Numbered from the stretch's first letter, positions 1 through 7,056 are shown. The stretch is 13,900 bases of DNA from Methylobacterium sp. (GCA_020252865.1 JADCCH010000252.1:1-13900); one strand, 5' to 3'. Notes: a model not told the origin generated them from the sequence alone. Translations and numbers: made by a program.

Positions 1-380
1 CGGATTTCCAGGTGGAATCCTACCTCCGCTACCAGGGCATCAGCTTTGTCGAGCGCTTTGACGCCAATTCCTACCTCTATCTCACCCGCGCGATGGATTA
101 CTTCGATCTCGCGGCGGATAATGGCGGCTCGCTGGCAGCAGCTTTCAGGGGCTCGAAGACACGTTTCTGTCTCGTCTCCTTCACGTCGGACTGGCTGTTC
201 ACCACGGCCGAGAGCCGGCAGATCGTGCATGCGCTGAACGCGAATGGAGCCTCGGTGTCGTTCGTGGAAATCGAGAGCGACAAGGGTCATGACGCCTTTC
301 TGCTCGATGAGCCGGTGCTTTATCGCACGACGCGGGGATTTCTCGATGCGGCTGCGTCGAGCATCGGTGTGAGGGGCTGA
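1..380 (+). CDS. metX: Homoserine O-acyltransferase MetX, C-terminal part (cut by window start)
   Basis: Acylates the homoserine hydroxyl (acetyl- or succinyl-CoA donor) in the first committed step of methionine synthesis; cytosolic alpha/beta-hydrolase fold. The reading frame is already open at the window edge (first full codon at 3), so only about the last 126 residues are present and the nucleophile serine lies outside. Visible family signatures are the [11 protein letters not shown] stretch, then [19 protein letters not shown], the catalytic aspartate in SFTSDWLF (codon 189-191) and the catalytic histidine in KGHDAFL (codon 288-290). The TGA at 378-380 is followed one base later by the metW ATG, so the two are almost certainly cotranscribed and probably translationally coupled. 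The GTG at 12 is an internal valine codon, not a start. Acetyl versus succinyl specificity cannot be read from this part. Confidence 0.95.
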   Translation, partial: DFQVESYLRYQGISFVERFDANSYLYLTRAMDYFDLAADNGGSLAAAFRGSKTRFCLVSFTSDWLFTTAESRQIVHALNANGASVSFVEIESDKGHDAFLLDEPVLYRTTRGFLDAAASSIGVRG

Positions 381-381
381 G

Positions 382-1017
382 ATGGTCGAACCAAAGCAGG
401 CCCCGGCCATTCGATCCGACCATCGCCTGCTCGCAGACATGGTGAGCGCGGGCGCGCGCGTGCTCGATGTGGGCTGCGGGGATGGCGATCTCCTCGCCTA
501 TCTCGCGGTGACAAAGGGCGTGGATGCGCGCGGCATCGAACTCTCGCGGGATGGCGTGGCGGCCTGCGTCGCCAAGGGTCTCGCGGTCATCCAGGGGGAT
601 GCCGATACCGATCTCTTCGATTACCCCGATGATTGCTTCGATTATGTCATCCTCTCGCAGACGCTTCAGGCCACACGCCGCCCGAAGGTGGTGGTGGAAG
701 AGATGCTGCGCATCGGGCGGAACGCCATCGTCTCCTTTCCGAATTTCGGGCATTGGCGCATCCGCGCGGGCCTGATGTTCCAGGGGCGCATGCCGGTGAA
801 CGAGAGCCTGCCCGACAGCTGGTATGACACGCCGAACATCCATTTCTGCACCATCCGCGACTTCGTGGAACTCGCGGACAAGGTGAATGCGAAGATCGTG
901 CGGGCCGGCGCGCTCGATGCGTCGGGCAACCACGTGGCCGTGACCATGCCATGGTGGTTCTGGAACCTTGTCGGCGAGCAGGGGATCTTCTGGCTGGCGC
1001 GGAAATCAGCGGTCTAG
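382..1017 (+). CDS. metW: Methionine biosynthesis protein MetW
   Basis: 211-residue class I SAM-methyltransferase-fold protein that partners MetX; in several proteobacteria it is reported to be needed for homoserine acyltransferase activity, although its own methyl-transfer reaction is unclear. The SAM-binding motif I is VLDVGCGDG at residues 27-35, with the acidic end of strand beta2 near GIELS (51-55). MetW-typical stretches follow: LSQTLQA (91-97), SFPNFGHW (118-125) and WYDTPNIHFCTIRDF (147-161). Length and full colinearity match the family. The ATG lies one base after the metX stop. The TAG stop (1015-1017) is immediately followed by the AGCATTTTC of a palindromic repeat, which may have supplied it. 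The identification is firm; the biochemical role is known only from relatives. Confidence 0.95.
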   Translation: MVEPKQAPAIRSDHRLLADMVSAGARVLDVGCGDGDLLAYLAVTKGVDARGIELSRDGVAACVAKGLAVIQGDADTDLFDYPDDCFDYVILSQTLQATRRPKVVVEEMLRIGRNAIVSFPNFGHWRIRAGLMFQGRMPVNESLPDSWYDTPNIHFCTIRDFVELADKVNAKIVRAGALDASGNHVAVTMPWWFWNLVGEQGIFWLARKSAV

Positions 1018-1062
1018 AGCATTTTCAAGCGAAGTGGAGACCGGTTCGCGCCAAGAAAATGC
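1018..1062. repeat. Rhizobial-type intergenic palindromic repeat, copy 1
   Basis: Begins directly after the metW stop codon. The outer arms GCATTTTC (1019-1026) and GAAAATGC (1055-1062) are perfect complements and enclose a core with AAGCGAAG and CCGGTTCGCG. It resembles a short intergenic palindrome I have seen in many rhizobial genomes, from memory only. Such elements lie in gene ends and may act as transcript terminators or RNA-stability structures. It sits between convergent genes here. Confidence 0.75.
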
Positions 1063-1078
1063 GACCAGACAAAGAGAG

Positions 1079-1146
1079 AGCATTTTCAAGCGAAGCATGC
1101 CCCTCGCGAAGGCGGGGGTGGGCTCCGGTTCGCGTGAAGAAAATGC
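1079..1146. repeat. Intergenic palindromic repeat, copy 2, with an enlarged core
   Basis: Second copy in direct orientation, 16 bases after copy 1. It has the same arms (GCATTTTC at 1080-1087, GAAAATGC at 1139-1146) and the same AAGCGAAG and CCGGTTCGCG blocks. The 6-base spacer between those blocks in copy 1 is 29 bases here (1096-1124), and contains its own GC-rich hairpin, CCCTCGC-GAAG-GCGGGGG with one G-U pair. Confidence 0.75.
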
Positions 1147-1169
1147 GGAAAGAGAAAGAAACAAAGCAC

Positions 1170-1192
1170 CCGATCTCATTCGATCAGATCGG
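1170..1192 (-). terminator. Terminator-like hairpin overlapping the methyltransferase stop codon
   Basis: CCGATCT (1170-1176) and AGATCGG (1186-1192) form a 7-bp perfect stem with a 9-base loop. Read leftwards, the stem is followed by a T-rich run (GTGCTTTGTTTCTTTC), as expected for a weak intrinsic terminator. The TGA of the methyltransferase gene (complement of 1184-1186) lies at the edge of the stem and loop. It is adjacent to another GAAAATGC repeat arm at 1192-1199. Confidence 0.45.
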
Positions 1193-1954
1193 AAAATGCT
1201 CCAGGCCGTCCCCTTTGCGCCCCGCCGCCGTGCCACCTGAGGGAACAAGCACCGGCTGCAGCAGCCCGCGCACGCGGGCCATCTTGCCCGCCAGGGCCGG
1301 GCGATAGACCTGCTTCGTCGCCTCGATCACGTGAAGCCCGGCGAAGGGCAGCGACAGGCTCGCCCCGATGCGTTCCCACCCCATGGCGGTCTGCAGGATG
1401 AAGCGGCGGCTGATCGGCGGCACGTAAAGCGCCTCGCTCCAGTGCGTGGGCGTGAAGAGCGCGTGGCGCAGAAGCGCGGTAAGCTGTCGCCGCGAGAAGG
1501 GCTGTCCGGCGCCGAAGGGGGTGGTGTCCACCCGCGCCCACGGGCCGCGCCGGTTCGGCACGATGATCATCACGTGACCGCCCGGCGCGAGAATGCGCCA
1601 GATCTCGCTCATCAGCGCGGAGGGGTCGTCGGATACTTCCAGCGAATGGACGAGCACCACCCGGTCCATCACGGAATCGCGCAAGGGCAGTTCCGAGCCT
1701 TCGACGAGGCTGACCGAGGAAAGCATGCCGCGCGGCCAGGGCGCCACACCCTGCCGGGCGGGCATGAAGGCGATGGTGCGCTCGGTGCCTTCACGCAGAT
1801 CGTCGAGATAGGGGATCGCATAGCCATGCCCGAGCAGCGCCAGCCCTTGCAGGCTCGTCCAGCGCGTGCGGATGGCCCGCAGGATCATCCGTTGCGCCAC
1901 CCGTCCCAGCGGGCTCGCATAGAAGGACCGGAGATCGATGACGTCGGGTTGCAA
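1184..1954 (-). CDS. Class I SAM-dependent methyltransferase (Methyltransf_11-like), substrate unknown
   Basis: About 256 residues if translation begins at a TTG at 1954. The protein would then start LQPDVIDLRSFYASPLGRVAQ, which resembles the N terminus of the alphaproteobacterial methyltransferases commonly found divergent to gloB. Motif I is degenerate (LALLGHGYAI, residues 38-47). The motifs DRVVLVHSLEV (97-107) and LAPGGHVMIIVPNRRG (122-137) fit the Methyltransf_11 group. An in-frame ATG at 2065 would add 37 residues but overlap the first 35 bases of the divergent gloB gene, so a downstream start is preferred; other in-frame TTG codons at 1978 and 1996 are possible and no clear ribosome site decides. 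The last residues, EHFPI plus stop, are encoded by a repeat-like AGCATTTTCC sequence. Family confident; start and substrate not. Confidence 0.8.
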   Translation of the reverse strand: MQPDVIDLRSFYASPLGRVAQRMILRAIRTRWTSLQGLALLGHGYAIPYLDDLREGTERTIAFMPARQGVAPWPRGMLSSVSLVEGSELPLRDSVMDRVVLVHSLEVSDDPSALMSEIWRILAPGGHVMIIVPNRRGPWARVDTTPFGAGQPFSRRQLTALLRHALFTPTHWSEALYVPPISRRFILQTAMGWERIGASLSLPFAGLHVIEATKQVYRPALAGKMARVRGLLQPVLVPSGGTAAGRKGDGLEHFPI

Positions 1955-2030
1955 GCTGCTGGCTCTTTCGCTGGACAAGTCGCATGGGGCGCGCAAGGAT
2001 AGATAAACCGCACCGCGAGAAAGAATAGCG

Positions 2031-2750
2031 ATGGAGATCGCGCTTTTCACCTGTCTTGCCGACAATTACGCCGCTCTTCTGCGCGATGAGGCGATGGGGA
2101 CGGTCGCGCTCGTCGATGCGCCGGCCGCCGAACCCGTGATGGCGGAGCTGGAAAAGCGCGGCTGGGGCCTCGATCTCATCCTCATCACGCATGGGCATCA
2201 CGACCACATTGCGGGCGTGCCGGCATTGGTGGCCCAATACGGAGCCAGGGTGATCGCGCCGGCGCTCGCGAGCGATGTGTTGGAGAAGGCCGATCGCTTC
2301 GTGAGGGAGGGTGACCGGTTCAGCATTGGCGAAATTGCGGTCGAGGTCTGGGATACGCCGGGCCATTGCGCGGATCACATCAGTTTTCATTTGCCGGCTG
2401 AAGAGGTGATCTTCGTCGGCGATACCATGTTCACGATGGGCTGCGGGCGCATCTTCAACCTGCCACCGGATCTGCTCTTTGCCTCACTTCGGCGCATCGG
2501 TGGCCTGCCGGAGACGACCCGCATCTTCTCCGGCCATGAATACACGCTCTCGAATGCGCGATTCGCGGCTGCCACCGAGCCGGAGAACGGCTTGATCCGG
2601 GCGCGCCTTCGCATGATCGAGGCGATGCGTGCCGGCGGCATCCCGACCGTGCCCACGACGGTGCGGGACGAGCGCGCGACCAATGTTTTCCTCCGCGCGA
2701 GGGATGTGGCGGAATTCGCGGCCCGACGAGAGGCCAAGAACAGGTTCTGA
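2031..2750 (+). CDS. gloB: GloB-like metallo-beta-lactamase-fold hydrolase (probable hydroxyacylglutathione hydrolase)
   Basis: 239 residues. Glyoxalase II hydrolyses S-D-lactoylglutathione to D-lactate and glutathione, completing methylglyoxal detoxification in the cytosol. The metal-binding motif THGHHDH is at residues 53-59, with further ligands at His112 (TPGHCADH), Asp131 (FVGDTMF) and His169 (FSGHEYT). MGCGRIF (136-142) and the C-terminal ERATNVFLR block are typical of glyoxalase II rather than of general MBL proteins. It is slightly shorter than the usual 250 or so residues. The ATG at 2031 has only a weak purine-rich upstream stretch (GAGAAAG). It diverges from the methyltransferase and leads a rightward cluster with the cupin and acetyltransferase genes. 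Confidence 0.88.
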   Translation: MEIALFTCLADNYAALLRDEAMGTVALVDAPAAEPVMAELEKRGWGLDLILITHGHHDHIAGVPALVAQYGARVIAPALASDVLEKADRFVREGDRFSIGEIAVEVWDTPGHCADHISFHLPAEEVIFVGDTMFTMGCGRIFNLPPDLLFASLRRIGGLPETTRIFSGHEYTLSNARFAAATEPENGLIRARLRMIEAMRAGGIPTVPTTVRDERATNVFLRARDVAEFAARREAKNRF

Positions 2751-2785
2751 TCCGTCTTCCGCCTCCGGTTTTCGAGAATTTTCCG

Positions 2786-3241
2786 ATGTTCGATTCCAGC
2801 CTCTCCGCCCGCGAGATCATCCACCTGCTCGGGCTTCAACCGCATCCCGAAGGCGGGCATTTCCGCGAGACCTTCCGCGACCCCGAGACAGACGTTAAGG
2901 GCCGCTCCGTCGGCACCGCAATCTATTACCTGCTCGAGGCCGGCGAGGTCTCCGAATGGCATCGCTGCGATGCGAGCGAGATCTGGCACTATTATGCCGG
3001 CGCGCCGATGGTCATCACCATCAGCGCCAACGGCCATGACGCGGCGGCCCGTCATCTCGGGCCCAACCTCTCCACCGGCCAGCGGCCGCAGATCCTCGTG
3101 CCGAGCAACCATTGGCAGAGTGCGACGAGCCTCGGCGCCTGGACGCTTGCGGGCTGCACGGTCTCGCCGGGTTTCGAGTTTGCCGGCTTCGAAATGGCGC
3201 CGAAGGACTGGCGCCCCACGCCGCGCAAGGGTGGCGGATGA
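2786..3241 (+). CDS. Cupin_5 / DUF985 family protein
   Basis: 151-residue single-domain cupin of the DUF985 family (yeast YML079w type), whose biochemical function is not established. Family signatures are LGLQPHPEGGHFRETFRD near residues 15-32, AIYYLL (45-50), EWHRCDASEIWHYYAG (57-72, with a likely metal-site histidine and glutamate), VPSNHWQSA (106-114) and the terminal PGFEFAGFEMA (128-138). No signal peptide or membrane segment, so cytosolic. It starts 35 bases after gloB and its TGA overlaps the ATG of the acetyltransferase (ATGA at 3238-3241), implying one transcript and coupled translation. The family call is strong; no substrate can be inferred. Confidence 0.88.
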   Translation: MFDSSLSAREIIHLLGLQPHPEGGHFRETFRDPETDVKGRSVGTAIYYLLEAGEVSEWHRCDASEIWHYYAGAPMVITISANGHDAAARHLGPNLSTGQRPQILVPSNHWQSATSLGAWTLAGCTVSPGFEFAGFEMAPKDWRPTPRKGGG

Positions 3242-4002
3242 GCTCCGAACTCTACGGTGGTCTCGCGGAGGTGCTGGCCTGCGAGCAGCGCATCGTGAAT
3301 TGCTGGCCCGCGCAGAGCACGCTGATCTTCGGCGGTTTCGCCGTGCGCTTCGCCCACGGCTATTCCGGCCGGGCGAATTCGGCTTCCGCCATTCAGCCCA
3401 GGGCGCATCTGGGCGAAGCGGATATTGCGGCGATCGAGCAACTCTATCGCGAGGCTGGCCTGCCGCCGACCTTTCGCGATACACCCCTGATGAGCCGCGC
3501 CATGCGCAAGCGCCTCGATGCACGCGGATATGTACTGAAGGATGCGAGCTTCGGCATGATCGCGGATTTCACGGACGCTGATTTCCATCGCCGCGCCGAT
3601 GTCGAGATCAAGCGCGAGCCGAGCCGGGAATGGATCGAGGGGATCTCGCGATTCCAGACACCGGACAAGCGTTCTCCGGAGCATCTCGAGGCAATCGTCG
3701 CAGCTATTCGCTTCCCGGCTTTCTTTGCCACGCTGCGGCAGGCGAGCCGCGCCATCGGCTTCGGTTGCGGCGCGGTCGACCGGGGCTATGCCGAGATTGC
3801 TTCGGTGATGCTCGATCCCGCCGCGCGCGGGCAGGGTATCGGGCATGGCCTCGTCGAAACCCTGCTCGCGGAAGCGGTGGCGGCGGGTGCAACAAGGGGC
3901 TTCCTGCAGGTTGAATCGAACAATCGCGTTGCGAGGGCGCTCTACCAGAAGCTCGGCTATCGCGATCTCTACCGTTACGAGACGATCTGGAAGCGTGATT
4001 GA
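3238..4002 (+). CDS. GNAT-family N-acetyltransferase, substrate unknown
   Basis: 254 residues from the ATG that overlaps the cupin stop. An upstream in-frame ATG at 3112 lies inside the cupin gene and is discounted. The acetyl-CoA-binding motif A is LDPAARGQGIG (residues 182-192), preceded by the beta4 strand AEIASVM. Motif B is the stretch VESNNRVARALYQKLGYRDLYRYETIWK near the C terminus. The first 140 or so residues carry no motif A and may be a degenerate GNAT half or substrate lid, a layout common in two-domain GNAT proteins. The TGA at 4000-4002 is flush with an AGCATTTTC palindromic repeat. Context with gloB and a cupin does not indicate a substrate. Confidence 0.85.
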   Translation: MSSELYGGLAEVLACEQRIVNCWPAQSTLIFGGFAVRFAHGYSGRANSASAIQPRAHLGEADIAAIEQLYREAGLPPTFRDTPLMSRAMRKRLDARGYVLKDASFGMIADFTDADFHRRADVEIKREPSREWIEGISRFQTPDKRSPEHLEAIVAAIRFPAFFATLRQASRAIGFGCGAVDRGYAEIASVMLDPAARGQGIGHGLVETLLAEAVAAGATRGFLQVESNNRVARALYQKLGYRDLYRYETIWKRD

Positions 4003-4068
4003 AGCATTTTCAAACGAAGCGGGTTCCCGTCCGCTAGAACAAGCGAAGGAGTAAGGAAGAGAAAATGC
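4003..4068. repeat. Intergenic palindromic repeat, copy 3 (diverged)
   Basis: Starts directly after the acetyltransferase stop. The arms GCATTTTC (4004-4011) and GAAAATGC (4061-4068) match those of the copies at 1018 and 1079. The left block is AAACGAAG and the core is diverged, with its own small stem AGCGG (4018-4022) to CCGCT (4031-4035). It lies between convergent genes (acetyltransferase and transporter), as do the other copies, and could end transcription from either side. Confidence 0.65.
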
Positions 4069-4083
4069 AGAAAAAATATAAAG

Positions 4084-4938
4084 TCAGCCCTTCCGCGCGA
4101 CCATTGCGCCGATGACGATCAGCGCGCAGGCCGCCGCGAGAGCAAGGCTTGCCGGCGCATAGCCGAATGCCACGAGCAGGACGGTGGAAAGCACAGGCGT
4201 CGCATAGGAGGCGACACCGAGGAAACTCACATCGCCGCGTTTCATGCCGATATCCCAGCAGATCAGCGCGAGGCCCTGCGAGCCGAGCCCGAGGCCGAGA
4301 AGCCCCATCACATTCTCCCAGCTCCAGCCGGAATAGGGCGCTTCCAGCAGGCGATGGAGAAGGAGGGACAGCACGCTCGCGATCAGGATCGTGACGCCGA
4401 GGCTCTCCGTGGATGAGGAGGCGACGAGGCGCGAGAGCACGGAATAGCTCGACCACACGACAGCCCCAAGCAATGCGAGGCCATAGCCCCACCAGGCCGC
4501 CTCTGTGGCCCCGCTCCCCAGCTTGCCGCCAACCAGCAGCAGCAGCGCCCCAAGCCCCATCAGCGCGCCGATGAGATGGCGCGGCCGCAGAACCCCGCCC
4601 GGCAGCATCGCCGCGAAGAGCACGATCAGCAGCGGCCACAGATAATGGATCAGGTTCGCTTCAGCCGGTGGTGCGAGCTTCAGTGCGGCGAAATAAATCA
4701 CCGTGTCGCCGAACGGGCCGTAGAGGCCGAGCAGGAAGGCCGGCAGGGTGGGTTTCAGCTTCAGCCAGTCGCGCCGCCAGACGGCCGGACTGATGATCAC
4801 GAGCCCGCCGAGGGCGAAGCAGATGGAGGTCGTCAGGAAGGGTGGCATCTTCCCCGTCATCGCCGTGAACAGCGCGAGCGTGGCCCAGATGGCGATGGCA
4901 CCGAGACCGATGATGGTGGGGCGGGAGAGAGAATGCAT
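4084..4938 (-). CDS. EamA/DMT-superfamily exporter, YddG-like
   Basis: 284 residues with about ten hydrophobic segments, the first near residues 8-27, so an inner-membrane carrier of the drug/metabolite transporter superfamily with two EamA repeats. The stretch ANLIHYLWPLLIVLF (94-108) and LKLAPPAEANL resemble the YddG branch, which in enterobacteria exports aromatic amino acids; that substrate is not proven here. I chose the ATG at 4938 because the longer upstream frame (to 5187) runs through a terminator and into phaB and encodes an arginine-rich non-membrane stretch. No good Shine-Dalgarno sequence precedes it. The strong terminator of phaB lies only about 28 bases upstream, so expression must come from read-through or from a promoter within phaB. 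The gene converges with the acetyltransferase. Confidence 0.85.
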   Translation of the reverse strand: MHSLSRPTIIGLGAIAIWATLALFTAMTGKMPPFLTTSICFALGGLVIISPAVWRRDWLKLKPTLPAFLLGLYGPFGDTVIYFAALKLAPPAEANLIHYLWPLLIVLFAAMLPGGVLRPRHLIGALMGLGALLLLVGGKLGSGATEAAWWGYGLALLGAVVWSSYSVLSRLVASSSTESLGVTILIASVLSLLLHRLLEAPYSGWSWENVMGLLGLGLGSQGLALICWDIGMKRGDVSFLGVASYATPVLSTVLLVAFGYAPASLALAAACALIVIGAMVARKG

Positions 4939-4966
4939 GAGACAAAGCGCGTAACCGCCGATGCAC

Positions 4967-4996
4967 GAAAAGAAAAGGGCCGGTTTCCCGGCCCTT
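4967..4996 (-). terminator. Intrinsic terminator of phaAB
   Basis: A perfect 9-bp stem AAGGGCCGG / CCGGCCCTT (4975-4983 and 4988-4996) with a four-base loop, GAAA when read on the minus strand. It is followed leftwards by TTTTCTTTTC. This is a textbook Rho-independent terminator 27 bases after the phaB stop. Confidence 0.85.
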
Positions 4997-5023
4997 CCGG
5001 TGATAATCCCCGAAAAGCCGGGC

Positions 5024-5749
5024 TCAGACCATGTATTGCCCGCCATTGGCGGAAAGGGTCGAGCCGGTGATGAAGCCGGCCTCGTCCGCCGCCAGGAACA
5101 CCACCGCGCGGGCGATCTCCTCCGGCTCGCCGAGGCGCCCCACCGGAATCTGCGGCAGAATCGCCTTTTCGAGCACATCCTGCGCAATCGCGCGCACCAT
5201 GTCCGTGCCGATATAGCCCGGGCAGATGGCGTTGACCGTGATGCCGGCGCGCGCGCCTTCCTGCGCCAGCGCCTTCACAAAGCCGATATCACCCGCCTTG
5301 GCGGCGGAATAGTTCACCTGGCCCATCTGCCCCTTCTGCCCGTTGACCGAGGAGATGCAGATGACACGGCCGAACTTGCGGGCGCGCATGCCTTCCCAGA
5401 CCGGGCGGGTCATGTTGAAGAGCGAATTGAGGTTGGTGTTGATGACGCCATACCACTGGTCTTTTGACATCTTGTGGAACATGCTGTCCTTCGTGATGCC
5501 GGCATTGTTCACCAGCACGTCGATCGGGCCGAGTTCACTTTCCACCTTGGCGATGCCCGCGGCGCAGGCATCGTAATCCGAAACGTCCCACTTGTAGGTC
5601 GGGATGCCGGTTTCCTTCGTGAAGGCGGCGGCCGCCTCATCATTCCCGGCATAGGAAGCGGCTACTTTGTAGCCGGCGGCCTTCAATCCCTTCGAAATCG
5701 CTGCGCCGATTCCGCGCGAGCCCCCAGTCACCAATGCGACGCGTGCCAT
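5024..5749 (-). CDS. phaB: Acetoacetyl-CoA reductase PhaB
   Basis: 241-residue short-chain dehydrogenase that reduces acetoacetyl-CoA to (R)-3-hydroxybutyryl-CoA, normally with NADPH, supplying monomer for polyhydroxybutyrate. The cofactor loop is TGGSRGIG (residues 8-15) and NNAG is at 81-84. The catalytic residues are Ser134, Tyr147 and Lys151 in SSVNGQKGQMGQVNYSAAK. The DSMFHKM block after NNAGIT and the C-terminal SANGGQYMV are typical of PhaB rather than of FabG, and the adjacent phaA supports this. The ATG at 5749 is preceded by GAGGGGA at good spacing. It lies 94 bases after phaA, with a GC-rich hairpin between, and ends in a strong intrinsic terminator. FabG-like activity cannot be excluded by sequence alone but is unlikely. 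Confidence 0.95.
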   Translation of the reverse strand: MARVALVTGGSRGIGAAISKGLKAAGYKVAASYAGNDEAAAAFTKETGIPTYKWDVSDYDACAAGIAKVESELGPIDVLVNNAGITKDSMFHKMSKDQWYGVINTNLNSLFNMTRPVWEGMRARKFGRVICISSVNGQKGQMGQVNYSAAKAGDIGFVKALAQEGARAGITVNAICPGYIGTDMVRAIAQDVLEKAILPQIPVGRLGEPEEIARAVVFLAADEAGFITGSTLSANGGQYMV

Positions 5750-5795
5750 TGTTCGATCCCCTCGTTATCTGGCGTTTCCGGTCTTCGGTTTTTGA

Positions 5796-5825
5796 CCCGC
5801 GCGCTCGTTCCGGCAGGCGCGCGGG
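5796..5825 (-). other. GC-rich hairpin between phaA and phaB
   Basis: CCCGCGCGC (5796-5804) and GCGCGCGGG (5817-5825) form a perfect 9-bp stem with a 12-base loop. It lies in the 94-base phaA-phaB gap, about 19 bases after the phaA stop. No T-run follows it in the leftward direction, so it is not a standard terminator. It could block 3' exonucleases or tune expression of phaB relative to phaA (inference). Confidence 0.55.
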
Positions 5826-5843
5826 GGCCTCTATCAGGAAGAA

Positions 5844-7022
5844 TCAGCGCTCGACGCAGAGCGCCACGCCCATGCCGCCGCCGATACAGAGCGTGGCGAG
5901 GCCCTTCTTCGCGCCGCGACGGGCCATCTCAAAGAGCAGCGTGTTAAGGATTCGGGCGCCCGAGGCGCCGATGGGGTGACCGATGGCGATCGCGCCGCCA
6001 TTGACGTTCACGATCGAGGGATCCCAGCCCATGTCCTTGTTCACGGCCAGAGCCTGCGCGGCGAAGGCTTCGTTCGCTTCCACGAGATCGAGATCCGAGA
6101 CCTTCCAGCCGGCCTTTTCGAGGGCCCGGCGGGAGGCCGGGATCGGACCCGTGCCCATGATCGACGGATCGACGCCGCAGGTGGCCCAGGAAACGATGCG
6201 GGCCAGCGGCGCGATGCCGCGCTTCGCGGCCTCGGCTTCGCTCATCAGCACGGCCGCGGCCGCGCCGTCATTGATGCCCGAGGCGTTGCCGGCGGTCACG
6301 GTGCCGTCCTTGATGAAGGCCGGGCGCAGCTTTGCCATGGCATCGAGCGTGGAGCCGTGCCGGGGATATTCATCCGAATCGACCAGCACATCGCCCTTCC
6401 GGGTCTTCACGGTATGCGAGACGATCTCGTCCTTGAACTTGCCGGCCTTCTGCGCCGCCTCGGCCTTGTTTTGCGAGGCGACGGCAAACTGGTCCTGCTC
6501 GTCGCGCGTGAGCTGCCACTTGGCGGCGACGTTCTCGGCGGTCTGGCCCATATGGTAGCCTTGGAAGGCATCCCAGAGGCCGTCTCGCAGCATGGTGTCG
6601 ACCATTTTCATCTCGCCCATCTTGGTGCCGGAGCGGAGATAGGCAGTGTGCGGAGCGAGTGTCATCGATTCCTGGCCACCGGCCACGATGATCCTGGCGT
6701 CGCCATTCGCGATCTGCTGCATGCCGATCGCCACCGTGCGCAGGCCCGAGCCGCAGAGCTGGTTCAGTCCCCAGGCGGTCTTTTCCTGCGGGATGCCAGC
6801 CGCCATCGCGGCCTGACGCGCCGGGTTCTGCCCGGTATTGGCCGTGAGCACCTGGCCCAGGATCACTTCGTCGACCTCGCCCGGCGAGACGCCGGCGCGC
6901 TCGAGGGCACCCTTGATGGCCGTGGCGCCCAGTTCATGCGCCGCCACATCGGCGAATGCGCCGCTGAAGGCCCCGACGGCGGTTCGGGCCGCACTCGCGA
7001 TGACGATCGATTGAGAAGCCAT
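5844..7022 (-). CDS. phaA: Acetyl-CoA C-acetyltransferase (beta-ketothiolase) PhaA
   Basis: 392 residues. It condenses two acetyl-CoA to acetoacetyl-CoA, the first step of polyhydroxybutyrate synthesis; cytosolic, typically a tetramer. The active-site residues are Cys90 ([10 protein letters not shown]), His349 ([11 protein letters not shown]) and Cys379 (TLCIGGGMG), and NEAFAAQ (residues 317-323) is also conserved. Length and positions match the Zoogloea-type biosynthetic thiolase. The ATG at 7022 is chosen because an excellent AGGAGG site precedes it by six bases; an in-frame ATG at 7052 would add ten residues before that site. Together with phaB it forms an operon divergent from phaR, whose product is the expected regulator of this pathway. 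Confidence 0.96.
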   Translation of the reverse strand: MASQSIVIASAARTAVGAFSGAFADVAAHELGATAIKGALERAGVSPGEVDEVILGQVLTANTGQNPARQAAMAAGIPQEKTAWGLNQLCGSGLRTVAIGMQQIANGDARIIVAGGQESMTLAPHTAYLRSGTKMGEMKMVDTMLRDGLWDAFQGYHMGQTAENVAAKWQLTRDEQDQFAVASQNKAEAAQKAGKFKDEIVSHTVKTRKGDVLVDSDEYPRHGSTLDAMAKLRPAFIKDGTVTAGNASGINDGAAAAVLMSEAEAAKRGIAPLARIVSWATCGVDPSIMGTGPIPASRRALEKAGWKVSDLDLVEANEAFAAQALAVNKDMGWDPSIVNVNGGAIAIGHPIGASGARILNTLLFEMARRGAKKGLATLCIGGGMGVALCVER

Positions 7023-7032
7023 GTTTTCCTCC

Positions 7033-7046
7033 TGCGGCCGGCCGCA
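7033..7046. promoter_or_regulatory. 14-bp perfect palindrome abutting the phaA ribosome-binding site
   Basis: TGCGGCCGGCCGCA is its own reverse complement. It lies directly upstream of the phaA AGGAGG, sharing the boundary bases. In DNA it could be an operator; in RNA it could fold into a 5-bp stem next to the ribosome site. PhaR of other alphaproteobacteria is reported to favour TGC/GCA-containing sites, which is suggestive only. Confidence 0.4.
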
Positions 7047-7056
7047 TGACACGAAT

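Noticed and set aside
199..933. 244-residue minus-strand frame opposite metX/metW
   Set aside because: Antisense shadow of metW in high-GC DNA; the plus strand shows clear MetW motifs and this frame shows none.
1331..2002. 223-residue plus-strand frame
   Set aside because: Antisense to the methyltransferase, without recognisable motifs or a ribosome site.
2387..3523. 378-residue minus-strand frame
   Set aside because: Spans gloB, the cupin and part of the acetyltransferase in antisense; arginine-rich composition typical of shadow frames.
4939..5187. N-terminal extension of the exporter frame to 5187
   Set aside because: Passes through the phaB 3' end and an intrinsic terminator and encodes a basic non-membrane stretch.
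5976..7049. 357-residue plus-strand frame opposite phaA
   Set aside because: phaA on the other strand has all catalytic residues; this frame is His/Gly/Arg-rich without any family signature.
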